From: Agriterribacter humi
Lineage (GTDB): Bacteria > Bacteroidota > Bacteroidia > Chitinophagales > Chitinophagaceae
DNA: 64,000 nucleotides
Direction of reading: 5' to 3'
Assembly: GCF_009192765.1 (NCBI RefSeq)
Contig: NZ_VOHQ01000020.1
Coordinates: 1-64,000, forward strand
In this document: piece by piece, positions 35,832-45,208 of the stretch
Layout of the letters: each line of letters begins with the position of its first letter
Position numbering within the stretch: the stretch's first letter is position 1
Notes under the pieces: generated by a model
Seen by the model: only the letters and a program-made list of their open reading frames with translations
Told to the model about the DNA's origin: nothing
Database searches by the model: none
Translations under genes and position numbers: made by a program

Positions 35832-36713
35832 TCATAAAGCCGGTACCAATTCCTTACTGCCGGATGTGTATTTGTAAAATCCTTCGCCGCTTTTTACGCC
35901 CAGTTTACCTGCGGCCACCATATTTACCAACAAAGGGCAGGGAGCGTATTTGGGGTTGCCAAATCCTTCGTACAATACTTTTAATATGCTCAAACAAACA
36001 TCCAATCCAATAAAATCTGCCAGTTGCAAAGGTCCCATAGGATGCGCCATACCCAATTTCATTACGGTATCAATTTCTTCAACTCCTGCCACACCTTCAT
36101 ACAAGCTGTATATTGCTTCGTTGATCATGGGCATAAGAATACGGTTGGCGATAAAGCCGGGGTAATCGTTTACAATGCAGGGTATCTTATCTAACTGTTG
36201 GGTGATGTGCACTACCTCGTTTGTTACTTCTTTTGCGGTGCCATATCCATTGATCACTTCCACTAATTTCATTACCGGCACGGGATTCATAAAATGCATG
36301 CCAATAACTTTTTCAGCACGCTTTGTAACCGCAGCTATTGCCGTAATGGAAATAGAAGAGGTATTGGTGGCCAGAATGCATGAGGGCGGAGCAAATGCAT
36401 CCAGTTCTTTAAATATTTTTAATTTGACCGCTTTGTTTTCTGTTGCCGCTTCTATTACCAGGTCTGCTTCGGCAAGGCCCGTTTCTATGCTGGTAGAAGT
36501 ATGGAGGGTTGACAATATTCTGTCCTTTGTTGCCTGCGTAATGATTCCTTTGCTTACCTGGCGGTCTGCATTTTTAGAGATGGTTTCAATTGCTTTTCCC
36601 AATGCGGCTTCGTTAATATCTGTAAGGGTTACATTAAAACCATACTGTGCAAATACATGAGCAATGCCGTTGCCCATAGTGCCTGCGCCAATGACAGCAA
36701 TGTTTTTTATCAT
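35832..36713 (-). CDS. hbd: 3-hydroxybutyryl-CoA dehydrogenase
   Basis: 293 residues. The NAD-binding motif GAGTMGNGIAHVFAQYGFNV (residues 8-27) and the active-site stretch IGMHFMNPVPVMKLVEVI, with catalytic His, are intact. GFIANRILMPMINEAIYSLY and the C-terminal block HPMGPLQLADFIGLDVCL complete the family pattern. It oxidises (S)-3-hydroxyacyl-CoA to 3-ketoacyl-CoA with NAD(P) in fatty acid or butyrate metabolism. It stands alone, with no other beta-oxidation gene near. Confidence 0.96.
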   Translation of the reverse strand: MIKNIAVIGAGTMGNGIAHVFAQYGFNVTLTDINEAALGKAIETISKNADRQVSKGIITQATKDRILSTLHTSTSIETGLAEADLVIEAATENKAVKLKIFKELDAFAPPSCILATNTSSISITAIAAVTKRAEKVIGMHFMNPVPVMKLVEVINGYGTAKEVTNEVVHITQQLDKIPCIVNDYPGFIANRILMPMINEAIYSLYEGVAGVEEIDTVMKLGMAHPMGPLQLADFIGLDVCLSILKVLYEGFGNPKYAPCPLLVNMVAAGKLGVKSGEGFYKYTSGSKELVPAL

Positions 36714-36782
36714 GATCGTATGTTAATGGGGCTATGAGCTTTCAGCTTTCAGCGATCAAATTCACCATTCTCTATTCACTAC

Positions 36783-37424
36783 TCAGTTTTTCTTCTTAAA
36801 ATCTCCTCTTTTCCACGCCTTTACAAATTCGCTCCAGGCAAACGGGTTAAATATATTCATAGGTGGCGCCTGACCACTATAATAATAGCCCTGGGCATTT
36901 TTGCTTAATGCGTAATTGGAAGCTTCCCCACCATCACGGGGTAACGACCGGGCCAATACTCTTCTTTTAGCTTCGCTGGTATTTTGCCGGGCAATTTCTA
37001 TACCATCATCCGGAACATCATTATTAACAAAATCGCGTTCAAATTGTTCACGGGTTGGACGGGCCTTTATAATAGCTGTAGGCAGGTAAATGGTATCCTC
37101 AGCCAATAATTTAACCATGTTGTATTGATTCCCTTCAAGGTTGGTTGGAATCCTGTCTGTTTCTGTCCGGTACGATACATGTGAGAACCGGATTTCATCG
37201 CCTTTTAATACCACTATCGAAAAAACACCCTGTTCATTGGTAATGGTTCCCCTGTTTTGCCCTTTTACCATCACGGTTACACCCGGTATTCCTTTTAAAC
37301 TATCATGCGTCATTACTACGCCATACAATTGTACAACAGAATCTTTCAGGGATTCAAACTGTGCTTCTGCCGCAAAAGGAACCAACAATAATGAGAAAAA
37401 AATGTATCGTAAAAAATGTTTCAT
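36783..37424 (-). CDS. CarboxypepD-regulatory domain secreted protein
   Basis: 213 residues. The signal peptide (1-21, ending FAAEAQ) is followed by a CarboxypepD-regulatory beta-sandwich (about 30-112; GIPGVTVMVKGQNRGTITNE, FSHVSYRTE). The C-terminal part (115-213) is polar with many Arg and ends with aromatic, basic residues. It matches a common short Bacteroidota protein of unknown function; the domain usually serves as an anchoring or binding module. It lies upstream of hbd on the same strand, 69 bp away. Confidence 0.87.
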   Translation of the reverse strand: MKHFLRYIFFSLLLVPFAAEAQFESLKDSVVQLYGVVMTHDSLKGIPGVTVMVKGQNRGTITNEQGVFSIVVLKGDEIRFSHVSYRTETDRIPTNLEGNQYNMVKLLAEDTIYLPTAIIKARPTREQFERDFVNNDVPDDGIEIARQNTSEAKRRVLARSLPRDGGEASNYALSKNAQGYYYSGQAPPMNIFNPFAWSEFVKAWKRGDFKKKN

Positions 37425-37531
37425 TAACCTGTTTAAATGAATTGCAATAATACCCTAAAATAACTACCAAACATTCGAAAACGTAATTTACCCTGAACTT
37501 ACGAAAAAAACAAAGTAAGCATTTATGGGCT

Positions 37532-37539
37532 TAACTTTG
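37532..37539 (+). promoter_or_regulatory. Putative -7 element of the Mrp/ApbC gene
   Basis: TAACTTTG matches TANNTTTG and lies 35 bp before the start codon, giving a leader of about 30 bases. Confidence 0.5.
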
Positions 37540-37574
37540 CGGAGCAATATTTTTTTTAACAAAAAGTTCGGCAG

Positions 37575-38681
37575 ATGAAAGAAAGTGATATCCTAAAAGC
37601 CCTGGGAAATGTAATTGAGCCCGATTTGGGCAAAGACCTCGTAACACTAAACATGATTAAAGACATTGTAACAGAAGGAGATAACGTTTCTTTTACAGTT
37701 GTACTTACTACGCCCGCATGTCCTTTAAAAGATATGATCAAAAATGCATGTATAAATGCAGTGCACCTCCTGGTAAATAAAAATGCACAGGTAGATATAA
37801 AATTTACGGCTAATACCAATAGCAACAGAAAAGACAATAAAGCCGTTTTACCCGGGGTAAGAAATATTATTGCTGTGGTAAGCGGCAAAGGAGGTGTTGG
37901 CAAATCAACAGTGGCAGCTAATTTAGCCCTGGCATTGGCAGAAGGTGGCGCTGCTGTGGGTTTGATGGATGCGGATATTTACGGGCCAAGTGTGCCTATG
38001 ATGTTTGGTGTACGCGGCGAAAGACCACTCATGAAAAAAGAAGGCGAAAAAGGTATTATCATTCCATTGGAAAAGTTTGGTATAAAACTAATGAGCATAG
38101 GCTCGCTGGTAGATGAAAAGCAGGCGATTGTATGGCGCGGTCCCATGGCAAGCAGTGCTATCCGGCAATTTGTAACGGATGTGGAGTGGGGCGATTTGGA
38201 TTACCTGGTAATTGATATGCCTCCCGGTACCGGCGACATTCATTTAACATTGGTTCAAACTGTTCCGGTAACAGGAGCGGTAGTAGTTACCACACCTCAA
38301 CCCGTGGCATTGGCAGACGCCAAAAAAGCAATTGCCATGTTTGGACAAGCCCAAATTAAAGTGCCCATCATTGGGTTGGTAGAGAATATGAGTTGGTTTA
38401 TCCCGCCAACGGGCGGGACCGAACTACCCGAAAACAAATACTATATTTTTGGCAAAGAAGGCGGTAAAAGGTTGGCCGAAGAATTTGATATTCCCTTTTT
38501 GGGACAAATACCATTGGTACAGGGCATAAGAGAAGGTGGCGATATGGGAATACCGGCTATGGTTAGTGATGATGATATTACGCGAAAGGCCTTTAGTAAT
38601 TTTGCCGGGAACACAGTTCGAAGCATAGCCATGCGCAATGCCAATATTGAGGCTACTAAAATTGTGGAGATCGTAGTGTAA
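37575..38681 (+). CDS. apbC: Mrp/NBP35 family P-loop ATPase, iron-sulfur carrier type
   Basis: 368 residues. The N-terminal MIP18/DUF59 domain (1-80; VIEPDLGKDLVTLNMIKDI) is followed by the deviant Walker A GKGGVGKS (about 105-112), MDADIYGPSVPMMFG, and the switch DMPPGTGDIHLTL. The family carries and delivers Fe-S clusters to apo-proteins. The CXXC pair found in ApbC and NBP35 near the VENMS segment is missing: the sequence reads MSWFIPPTGGTELPENK. As far as I recall, Mrp proteins of this phylum generally lack it. The extra PTGG is encoded by a small palindrome (38402-38417). Confidence 0.94.
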   Translation: MKESDILKALGNVIEPDLGKDLVTLNMIKDIVTEGDNVSFTVVLTTPACPLKDMIKNACINAVHLLVNKNAQVDIKFTANTNSNRKDNKAVLPGVRNIIAVVSGKGGVGKSTVAANLALALAEGGAAVGLMDADIYGPSVPMMFGVRGERPLMKKEGEKGIIIPLEKFGIKLMSIGSLVDEKQAIVWRGPMASSAIRQFVTDVEWGDLDYLVIDMPPGTGDIHLTLVQTVPVTGAVVVTTPQPVALADAKKAIAMFGQAQIKVPIIGLVENMSWFIPPTGGTELPENKYYIFGKEGGKRLAEEFDIPFLGQIPLVQGIREGGDMGIPAMVSDDDITRKAFSNFAGNTVRSIAMRNANIEATKIVEIVV

Positions 38682-38720
38682 TGTTTAAATAATGTCAACT
38701 GGGCCGTAGTAACCTGCTGT

Positions 38721-38752
38721 CGGCACCCGATGAAAGGAGGGTCAGACCGCAC
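38721..38752 (+). repeat. Dispersed ~30-bp element, copy C
   Basis: CGGCACCCGATGAAAGGAGG, then GTCAGACCGCAC. It lies in the 82-bp gap between two convergent genes. Copies A and B are at 22.4 and 29.1 kb. Confidence 0.75.
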
Positions 38753-38763
38753 GGGAAAACGGA

Positions 38764-39459
38764 TTATTCCACCATGCTGAAAGCGGTGAGGTATTTATCA
38801 ATATATTCCTGCATATATTTTGATTTGTATTGCATTATAAAGCGGGGATGTTCGAGCGCTACAATTTTTTTAAAGAAACCATGTGTTTCATTTAGCCTGA
38901 GCAGTACCTTTTCATTTTTGCCGCTGCCCAGGCAAAAACATATATCGGTATCTATCCCCAGCGCAATTTGTTTTTTGATGCTGCAGATTATAAAATCATG
39001 CGCGGCATCGGTCAATGCCTTACTGTCATAAAAATTATAATTTACTTCCTTTCCTAAGCTATTTTTTATAGTAAAGCCCAAAGGGCAGATGGAATTAATG
39101 TAAAATCTTGCATAAAATTTTTCTGCTCCGCCGTAAGCATCAATCATATTGTATATAAAAACCGAAGAGGGCTCATGTGCAGGTGGTCCGGGGTAAAGCA
39201 ACCCGCACTTCTCAACCAGTCTTTTGGGATCGGTAAAGGGAACCCCTGTTAGCCCTGCCCCAAACCTTCCCGGATTAATGCCCAGGATAATGTGCCGCCG
39301 GTTATTGTCGCTGTAGTATTTTTTGTAAAAAGCAGATGAAACGATTAAGCTGTTTTTATTTTCACGGAAAGGATTCATCACCCGTATGCCAGGCGGCAAT
39401 TTACCTGTAAAACGGAGCGACTTGTTAAATGTAATTACTTTACCGGCAAATGTTGTCAT
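38764..39459 (-). CDS. SMUG2-like uracil-DNA glycosylase family protein (DUF4918)
   Basis: 231 residues. The uracil-DNA glycosylase fold motif I reads GINPGRFGAGLTGVPFTDP (about 79-97), and the C-terminal motif II reads LEHPRFIMQYK with its His. These two blocks define the SMUG2 group common in Bacteroidota. Members excise uracil or related damaged bases. The N-terminal part (FNKSLRFTGKLPPGIRVMNP) is also typical. It is convergent with the Mrp gene. Confidence 0.9.
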   Translation of the reverse strand: MTTFAGKVITFNKSLRFTGKLPPGIRVMNPFRENKNSLIVSSAFYKKYYSDNNRRHIILGINPGRFGAGLTGVPFTDPKRLVEKCGLLYPGPPAHEPSSVFIYNMIDAYGGAEKFYARFYINSICPLGFTIKNSLGKEVNYNFYDSKALTDAAHDFIICSIKKQIALGIDTDICFCLGSGKNEKVLLRLNETHGFFKKIVALEHPRFIMQYKSKYMQEYIDKYLTAFSMVE

Positions 39460-39651
39460 ATAGTGGAGGAAGGTAAGTAATTTTATAGGGCAAATTAGAC
39501 GCGAATCCGCAATTCAATAAAAGCTATAGCCCGAGCCGATAAAAGGAGAAATAGTAAAGGATAAGTTTTAAACCTGCAATGGATTTCATTTATATTCGGC
39601 ATATCTCGAATTTTAAATCTTGAATTTTAAATTTCAAATCGCCTGTCATTT

Positions 39652-40680
39652 ATGCATCGCAAAGATTTTATCCGTTCAGGTTTTTTATTGTGTGCACCTT
39701 ATGTGCTTCCACTGGCTAAAACGACGCCTGCGAAATCGGCCGAAGATTATATAATGACGGTAAATGGACACATTCCTTCAGCCGATGCGGGGTTTACACT
39801 AACGCACGAACATATCCTGGTAGACTTTATTGGCGCCGACAAAATAGCTACATCCCGCTACAATGCAAAGGAAGTATACAATAAGGCGCTGCCTGTTTTG
39901 CAGGAGGCCGTACAGAATGGTTGCAAAACACTGGTAGAATGTACACCCAACTACCTTGGAAGAAATGCAGGTTTATTGCAAAGATTATCAAAAGCCAGCG
40001 GGCTTCATATTATTTCCAATACCGGTTATTACGGGGCCGCAAAAGAGAAATTTTTGCCTAAACATGCTTATACAGATTCGGCCAAACAACTGGCAGCACG
40101 CTGGATAAACGAATGGGAAACGGGTATAGAAGGCACTGGCATTAAACCCGGATTTATCAAAACCGGCGTGGATACCTTCCCGTTATCTCCTGTGCAGCAA
40201 AAGCTTATTGAGGCTGCAGCATTAACGCATTTATCAACGGGATTAACTTTTGGGGTGCATACAGGCAACGGGGATGCGGCGCTGGAGGAATTGAAGATTA
40301 TAAAAGCTATGGGTGTTAGTCCCGTGGCATGGGTGTGGATTCATGCGCAAAGCGAAAAAAACAGGGACGTTCATATGCAGGTTGCAAAAGAAGGGGGCTG
40401 GGTTTCTTTTGACGGGCTTAACGATGATTCGGTGCAGCAATACGTACAACTGTTGAAGGATATGAAAGCGGAAAAACTTTTGCACAAAACCCTTATTTCT
40501 CATGATGCAGGCTGGTATAATGTGGGCGAACCTGGTGGTGGTCAATTCAGATCCTATAATACCGTTTTTAAACTTATGCTGCCATTGTTGAGAAAAGAGG
40601 GATTTACTGAAGATGAAATACAGCAGGTTTTTATTGTTAACCCGGCCAAAGCATTAACGGTTAAGGTTAAGAGAGCATAA
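39652..40680 (+). CDS. Phosphotriesterase family amidohydrolase
   Basis: 342 residues with a probable signal peptide or Tat-like lead (RKDFIRSGFLLCAPYVLP). All metal ligands of the PTE family are visible: HEH in TLTHEHILVDF, the bridging Lys in FIKTGVD, His in FGVHTGNG, His in WVWIHAQ, and Asp in SHDAGW. Family members hydrolyse phosphotriesters, lactones or acyl-homoserine lactones; lactonase activity is the more common natural role. The substrate here is unknown. The upstream spacer has AT-rich word repeats. Confidence 0.93.
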   Translation: MHRKDFIRSGFLLCAPYVLPLAKTTPAKSAEDYIMTVNGHIPSADAGFTLTHEHILVDFIGADKIATSRYNAKEVYNKALPVLQEAVQNGCKTLVECTPNYLGRNAGLLQRLSKASGLHIISNTGYYGAAKEKFLPKHAYTDSAKQLAARWINEWETGIEGTGIKPGFIKTGVDTFPLSPVQQKLIEAAALTHLSTGLTFGVHTGNGDAALEELKIIKAMGVSPVAWVWIHAQSEKNRDVHMQVAKEGGWVSFDGLNDDSVQQYVQLLKDMKAEKLLHKTLISHDAGWYNVGEPGGGQFRSYNTVFKLMLPLLRKEGFTEDEIQQVFIVNPAKALTVKVKRA

Positions 40681-40703
40681 TTTTCCCGCTGCTCCATTGT
40701 TGT

Positions 40704-41648
40704 TTACTGCCAAACCACAACAACCTTTCCTCTTGTTCTCCCTGTTTCTATTTGCTTATGAGCTTTCGCCATATCAACAAAAGAAAAAGCCCGGGAAACA
40801 TGCGATTTGACAATAGCTTTCTCTAAGAGGTTTGCTATTTCCTTCATGTCATTACCGTTAGATTTTACTTTGAAAGTATAGCCATTCATTCCTTTAGCAC
40901 CGGCCTTATCCGTAACTGCTTCGTTCAATCCGGATGGAATGCTGACGATAGTAGCCGCTTTTTTCATCACTTTTAAAGAGTGATCAATGCTGTCTCCTCC
41001 AATTGTGTCCAATACAAAATCAATATCAGATACCTGTTCTTCCAGCGGGGCTGCCTTATAGTCAATAAATTCGTCAGCGCCGAGGCTTAGCACAAAGTTT
41101 CTGTTGACTGCCGAAGCTGTTCCTATTGTATATGCGCCATAATGTTTGGCTATTTGTACCGCGTAATGCCCTACTCCTCCTGCTGCCGCATGGATCAGCA
41201 CTTTTTGTCCTTTCTGAATATTAGCATGTGCTTTCAATGCCTGCCATGCGGTTAAAGCAGCAAGTGATGCCGCCGCCGCTTCATTGTATGAAATAGCAAG
41301 CGGTTTTAACGCGAGGTGAGCAGCAGGGGCAGCTACATACTCTGCATAGGCTTTACCGTGACCCGGAAAATTGACCATGCCAAATACCTCATCGCCTTTC
41401 TTGAATGTTGTAACATTTTTTCCGGTTTCTGTTACTATGCCCGAAATATCCCAACCCAATATCAATGGTGTTTCATCTTTCAGCATCCCATACAAGCCTT
41501 TGCCCGAACGGGTTTTTACATCAATCGGGTTAATGCCGGCTGATTTAACTTCTATCAGTACTTCTTCATTTGTTATTAGGGGAACCGGCGCTTCTTCCAA
41601 AACCAGGTTTTCAGTGCCGCCAGAGTCATGCAATACAATAGCTTTCAT
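40704..41648 (-). CDS. NADP-dependent quinone-oxidoreductase-like protein (MDR superfamily, zinc-less)
   Basis: 314 residues from ATG 41648, where the family start MKAIVLHDSGG occurs; an ATG nine codons upstream is possible. GroES-like N-terminal half (INPIDVKTRSGKG, PLILGWDISGIVTETG, DEVFGM) and Rossmann half with IHAAAGGVGHYAVQIAKHYG and IGTASAVNR. There is no catalytic zinc Cys set, so it fits the quinone oxidoreductase (QOR) branch that reduces quinones or enones with NADPH. The WYL regulator gene 108 bp upstream on the same strand probably controls it. Confidence 0.93.
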   Translation of the reverse strand: MKAIVLHDSGGTENLVLEEAPVPLITNEEVLIEVKSAGINPIDVKTRSGKGLYGMLKDETPLILGWDISGIVTETGKNVTTFKKGDEVFGMVNFPGHGKAYAEYVAAPAAHLALKPLAISYNEAAAASLAALTAWQALKAHANIQKGQKVLIHAAAGGVGHYAVQIAKHYGAYTIGTASAVNRNFVLSLGADEFIDYKAAPLEEQVSDIDFVLDTIGGDSIDHSLKVMKKAATIVSIPSGLNEAVTDKAGAKGMNGYTFKVKSNGNDMKEIANLLEKAIVKSHVSRAFSFVDMAKAHKQIETGRTRGKVVVVWQ

Positions 41649-41755
41649 TAAATCCTTTCCCTGAATTTTACCCACAGCTTTAAAATTTAAATTCCAAAAT
41701 GCTTATCACCCGTATTTACTTGCAGGCTTGTGTGCCTGGTTACTTTCGTCCCCGG

Positions 41756-42445
41756 TCAGTAATTAACAGGCAATAATTTCATGTATTCATTAATGTCTGT
41801 ATGATCCTTTTTCCGGAATGCAGTTCCTGCAGCCGATAATTTTAAAATTCGGGAAACCCTGAAATCACGATAATCATTGCGCCACCAGCACCACGCAATC
41901 ATATGCCAGTTAAAAGCATAAAATATAAGACCTATAGGTTCTATTGCCCTGGCACTTACCTCGTCATTCAGATTCTGGTATTCCAAATTAAGAATGGTTT
42001 GGGTAGATATAGCATTCTGGATCTCCGATAAGTAGGCGAAATTATTTCCACCAAACGCACATGTTACTGTTTTTATCTGCGACTGTAATTGTTCTAACTT
42101 TTCTTTCTGGCTTCCGCGCAGCACAGACCTTACTTTGTTTAAAGCCGTTTCATAATGCTTCTGAATAGATTGATCGGAGAACCGGGCGGCAATACTTTCC
42201 ATGAGTATCAGCGCATTGGCTTCTTCATTGGTAAATGATACCGGCGGCAAAAAATAGCCTTGCACGATAAAATAGCCCCGTCCGTTTTCAAAGCTTACCG
42301 GTACGCCAATTTCTGTAAGCGCTTTCACATCACGGTACACTGTGCGTATGCTTATTGAAAACTTATCGGCGATGCGTTCCGCAGGCATAAACTTTTTAGA
42401 TTGCAGCATGGTTAAGATACCCATGAGCCTGTCAATTCGATTCAA
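41756..42445 (-). CDS. YafY-type HTH / WYL domain transcriptional regulator
   Basis: 229 residues. The N-terminal winged helix-turn-helix (1-60; MPAERIADKFSISIRTVYRD, VKALTEIGVPV) and the WYL sensor domain (about 125-205; IEPIGLIFYAFNWHMIAWC) match the YafY group. The C-terminal end is short: family members are often about 300 residues, and the WCX dimer extension is absent. WYL domains bind nucleic acids or ligands. It probably regulates itself and the adjacent oxidoreductase. Confidence 0.9.
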   Translation of the reverse strand: MNRIDRLMGILTMLQSKKFMPAERIADKFSISIRTVYRDVKALTEIGVPVSFENGRGYFIVQGYFLPPVSFTNEEANALILMESIAARFSDQSIQKHYETALNKVRSVLRGSQKEKLEQLQSQIKTVTCAFGGNNFAYLSEIQNAISTQTILNLEYQNLNDEVSARAIEPIGLIFYAFNWHMIAWCWWRNDYRDFRVSRILKLSAAGTAFRKKDHTDINEYMKLLPVNY

Positions 42446-42871
42446 TGATTTCTGATTTTAAGGGTTAAAATTAAGCACAAACTGCTGCCTAAAGAAGTGT
42501 ATCCCGGAATTTAGCATCTCCCCCTGTTACACTCTATAAAAGTATACGTGTAAAGTAGTATTAAATCTGGCAAATAATGTCTGTATTTTAGGATGAAAAA
42601 GTGAGAGCCCGCCCGTCCGAACGGTATTCAGCCAGGCGGGCATTCCCTTCCCCTCACGTTTCACGTTTCACACAGCAGTAGTATATCTTAAGCCAGTTTG
42701 CATATAGAACAGTGCGGGACATGCAATAACTACCCATTTTTTAAATATTTTCTCTTTAATTGCCAATTATTTTAAATATTTTTCATAAAATAAACTAAAA
42801 TATTTTCTATATCGCAATCATTTCCCTACTTTTGATGAAATTTTTTAACCAACAGATTAAACAGAATATTT
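42446..42871. other. Spacer with GC palindrome before asnB
   Basis: About 425 bp. It includes a GC-rich inverted repeat (GCCCGCC at 42608 and GGCGGGC at 42636), followed by CACGTTTCACGTTTCACAC tandem words, and then AT-rich DNA leading into the asnB promoter. Related GC-rich words occur at 50.2-50.4 kb. Confidence 0.6.
42827..42834 (+). promoter_or_regulatory. Putative -7 element of asnB
   Basis: TACTTTTG matches TANNTTTG exactly. A T-rich TTTTC stretch about 20 bases upstream could be the -33 region. The expected leader is about 30 bases. Confidence 0.6.
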
Positions 42872-44548
42872 ATGTGTGGTATAGTTGGCGTATTCGATTG
42901 CAAAACGGGTACAGAATCGCTCAGACCTAAGATACTTAACATGTCAAAAAAGATCCGCCACCGTGGTCCGGACTGGTCGGGTATATACAGCGATGACAAT
43001 ATTGTTATAGCACACGAGCGTTTGGCAATTGTTGATCCTCAATCGGGCAGGCAGCCTTTATATACAAAAGACAAAACCCTGGTACTTGCAGTAAACGGAG
43101 AAATATACAATCACCAGGAAATTCGCAAATCATTACCTGATTATGAATTTTTAACCCAGTCTGACTGCGAAGTAATTCTGGCTTTATACCAGGAAAAAGG
43201 CATTCATTTCCTTGAAGATCTGAATGGAATATTTGCGTTCGCTTTGTATGACAAAACAGATGGATCTTATTTTATTGCCCGCGATCATATCGGCATTATT
43301 CCCTTTTATATGGGTTGGGATGAATGGGGCAATTTTTATGTTGCCTCTGAATTGAAAGCGCTGGAAGGGGTTTGTAATAACATTAAGGAGTTTTTACCGG
43401 GACATTATTTACACAGTAAAGATGGCGGATATGAATTGAAACGCTGGTACAAACGCGAGTGGGAGCAGTATGAAAATGTAAAAGACAATGTTTCAGATAT
43501 TGCTGTTTTACGTAAAGCGCTTGAAGATGCCGTACATCGCCAGTTGATGAGTGATGTGCCTTATGGTGTTTTGCTGTCGGGAGGGCTCGACTCCTCTATT
43601 ATAGCCGCGGTTACCAAAAAGTTCGCCGCCAAAAGAGTTGAATCCGGCGATACGCAGGCTGCATGGTATCCACAGTTGCATTCGTTTGCTGTTGGCTTAA
43701 AAGGCTCGCCCGATTTGTCTGCAGCACGAAAAGCGGCAGATCATATCGGCACGGTGCATCATGAAATTCATTTTACCATACAGGAAGGATTAGATGCTAT
43801 AAGAGATGTGATCTATCATTTGGAAACCTATGATGTAACCACCATAAGGGCCTCTACACCTATGTACCTGATGGCGAGGATCATTAAATCCATGGGTATA
43901 AAGATGGTACTGTCTGGCGAAGGTTCGGATGAATTATTTGGGGGTTACCTGTATTTTCACAAAGCGCCCAATCCGGAGGCATTTCACGAAGAAACCGTAC
44001 GCAAATTAAGCAAATTGCATTTGTATGATTGCCTGCGTGCCAATAAATCACTGGCCGCCTGGGGCATAGAAGGCCGTGTACCGTTTTTGGATAAAGAATT
44101 CATGGATGTGGCTATGCGGTTAAATCCTGTTGACAAAATGGCGAAAGACGGCAAAATGGAAAAATGGATACTGCGTAAGGCTTTTGAAGATTACCTGCCC
44201 GAAAGTATTGCCTGGCGGCAGAAAGAACAATTTTCAGATGGTGTTGGGTATAGCTGGATTGATACGCTTAAAACGGTTGCCAACCTTAAAGTAACGGATG
44301 AACAACTGGCGCATGCCAAATACCGCTTTCCCATCAATCCTCCTATGTCGAAAGAAGAATATCATTACCGTTCTATATTCAGTGAACATTTTCCATCGGA
44401 TGCGGCAGCAGCCTGCGTACCTTCTGTGCCTTCTGTGGCCTGCAGTACGCCGGAAGCATTGGCCTGGGATAAATCTTTTCAAAATATGAATGATCCTTCC
44501 GGACGTGCAGTAGCAAACGTACACAACATGGCGTATGAAGAAAAGTAA
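42872..44548 (+). CDS. asnB: Asparagine synthetase B (glutamine-hydrolysing)
   Basis: 558 residues. Class II glutamine amidotransferase domain with nucleophile Cys2 (MCGIVGVFD), RHRGPDWSGIY and VNGEIYNHQEIR; synthetase domain with the pyrophosphate loop LSGGLDSSIIAAV and SGEGSDELFGGYLYF. Length and order match E. coli AsnB. It makes asparagine from aspartate, glutamine and ATP. A good TANNTTTG promoter precedes it. It is a single-gene unit, followed by a repeat-rich spacer. Confidence 0.97.
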   Translation: MCGIVGVFDCKTGTESLRPKILNMSKKIRHRGPDWSGIYSDDNIVIAHERLAIVDPQSGRQPLYTKDKTLVLAVNGEIYNHQEIRKSLPDYEFLTQSDCEVILALYQEKGIHFLEDLNGIFAFALYDKTDGSYFIARDHIGIIPFYMGWDEWGNFYVASELKALEGVCNNIKEFLPGHYLHSKDGGYELKRWYKREWEQYENVKDNVSDIAVLRKALEDAVHRQLMSDVPYGVLLSGGLDSSIIAAVTKKFAAKRVESGDTQAAWYPQLHSFAVGLKGSPDLSAARKAADHIGTVHHEIHFTIQEGLDAIRDVIYHLETYDVTTIRASTPMYLMARIIKSMGIKMVLSGEGSDELFGGYLYFHKAPNPEAFHEETVRKLSKLHLYDCLRANKSLAAWGIEGRVPFLDKEFMDVAMRLNPVDKMAKDGKMEKWILRKAFEDYLPESIAWRQKEQFSDGVGYSWIDTLKTVANLKVTDEQLAHAKYRFPINPPMSKEEYHYRSIFSEHFPSDAAAACVPSVPSVACSTPEALAWDKSFQNMNDPSGRAVANVHNMAYEEK

Positions 44549-44779
44549 ATCCGAAGCCGTAAATCCTAAATCCGAAGGGAAACATCAAGAACCAAATTGC
44601 AAATCACAAATAAATTTCAAATATTAAATTCGAAACGAAATTCCGCAGATGCGGAACGATATTCCAGGAAAATGCAATCTTAAATCTCAAATTTCAAATA
44701 CTCAACTGGCATCTCACCATTCGAGCATCCATCCTGCCGTTAGTAGTTATTCAACTGAAAGCTAATAGATGAGGGCTGT
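44549..44779. repeat. AT-rich word-repeat spacer
   Basis: About 230 bp made of overlapping words such as TAAATCCTAAATCCGAA, AAATTGCAAATCACAAATAA, ATTTCAAATATT and TCAAATTTCAAATACTC. A small palindrome TTCCGCAGATGCGGAA lies at 44641-44656. The same style recurs at 22.4, 39.6 and 50.4 kb. Confidence 0.6.
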
Positions 44780-44983
44780 TTATTCAGGCAATACTGGCCC
44801 ATAATGTAACTTCTTACCCATTTGACTTTTGTTGGGAAAGAGAATATCATGGGCGGTTTCATATCCTTCGTTTGCTACCTGGTTAAGGATGCTCCTTTCT
44901 TTGTAGCGGCGGGCAGCATATACAATGAGCCCGGCCAAAAAGCCGGCGGCTACAGCAACAAGAATTTTATCTGTCTTTTTCAT
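44780..44983 (-). CDS. YtxH-like small membrane protein
   Basis: 67 residues. One N-terminal membrane segment (about 6-24; ILVAVAAGFLAGLIVYAA) is followed by a basic polar tail (RRYKERSILNQVANEGYETA). This is the pattern of YtxH-type stress-associated proteins in Bacteroidota, though it is short. Function unknown. Confidence 0.65.
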   Translation of the reverse strand: MKKTDKILVAVAAGFLAGLIVYAARRYKERSILNQVANEGYETAHDILFPNKSQMGKKLHYGPVLPE

Positions 44984-45208
44984 TCAATGTCTTTTTTACA
45001 AAGATAAAACTGCAAAACATATACCATATTAAATGGTGTTAATATATATACAAGAATTCATTACATTCAAAAGGAGTTCGGGTAGCTTTCATGATCATCA
45101 TTTCTTAAAAATAAAAAAGTAATTTCGCAATCAAACATTTCGCAGCAAAAAAATTATCCGAAAGGAAATGAATACCCCCAAACTGTGGTAATTTTCGCAA
45201 TTTAAGTA

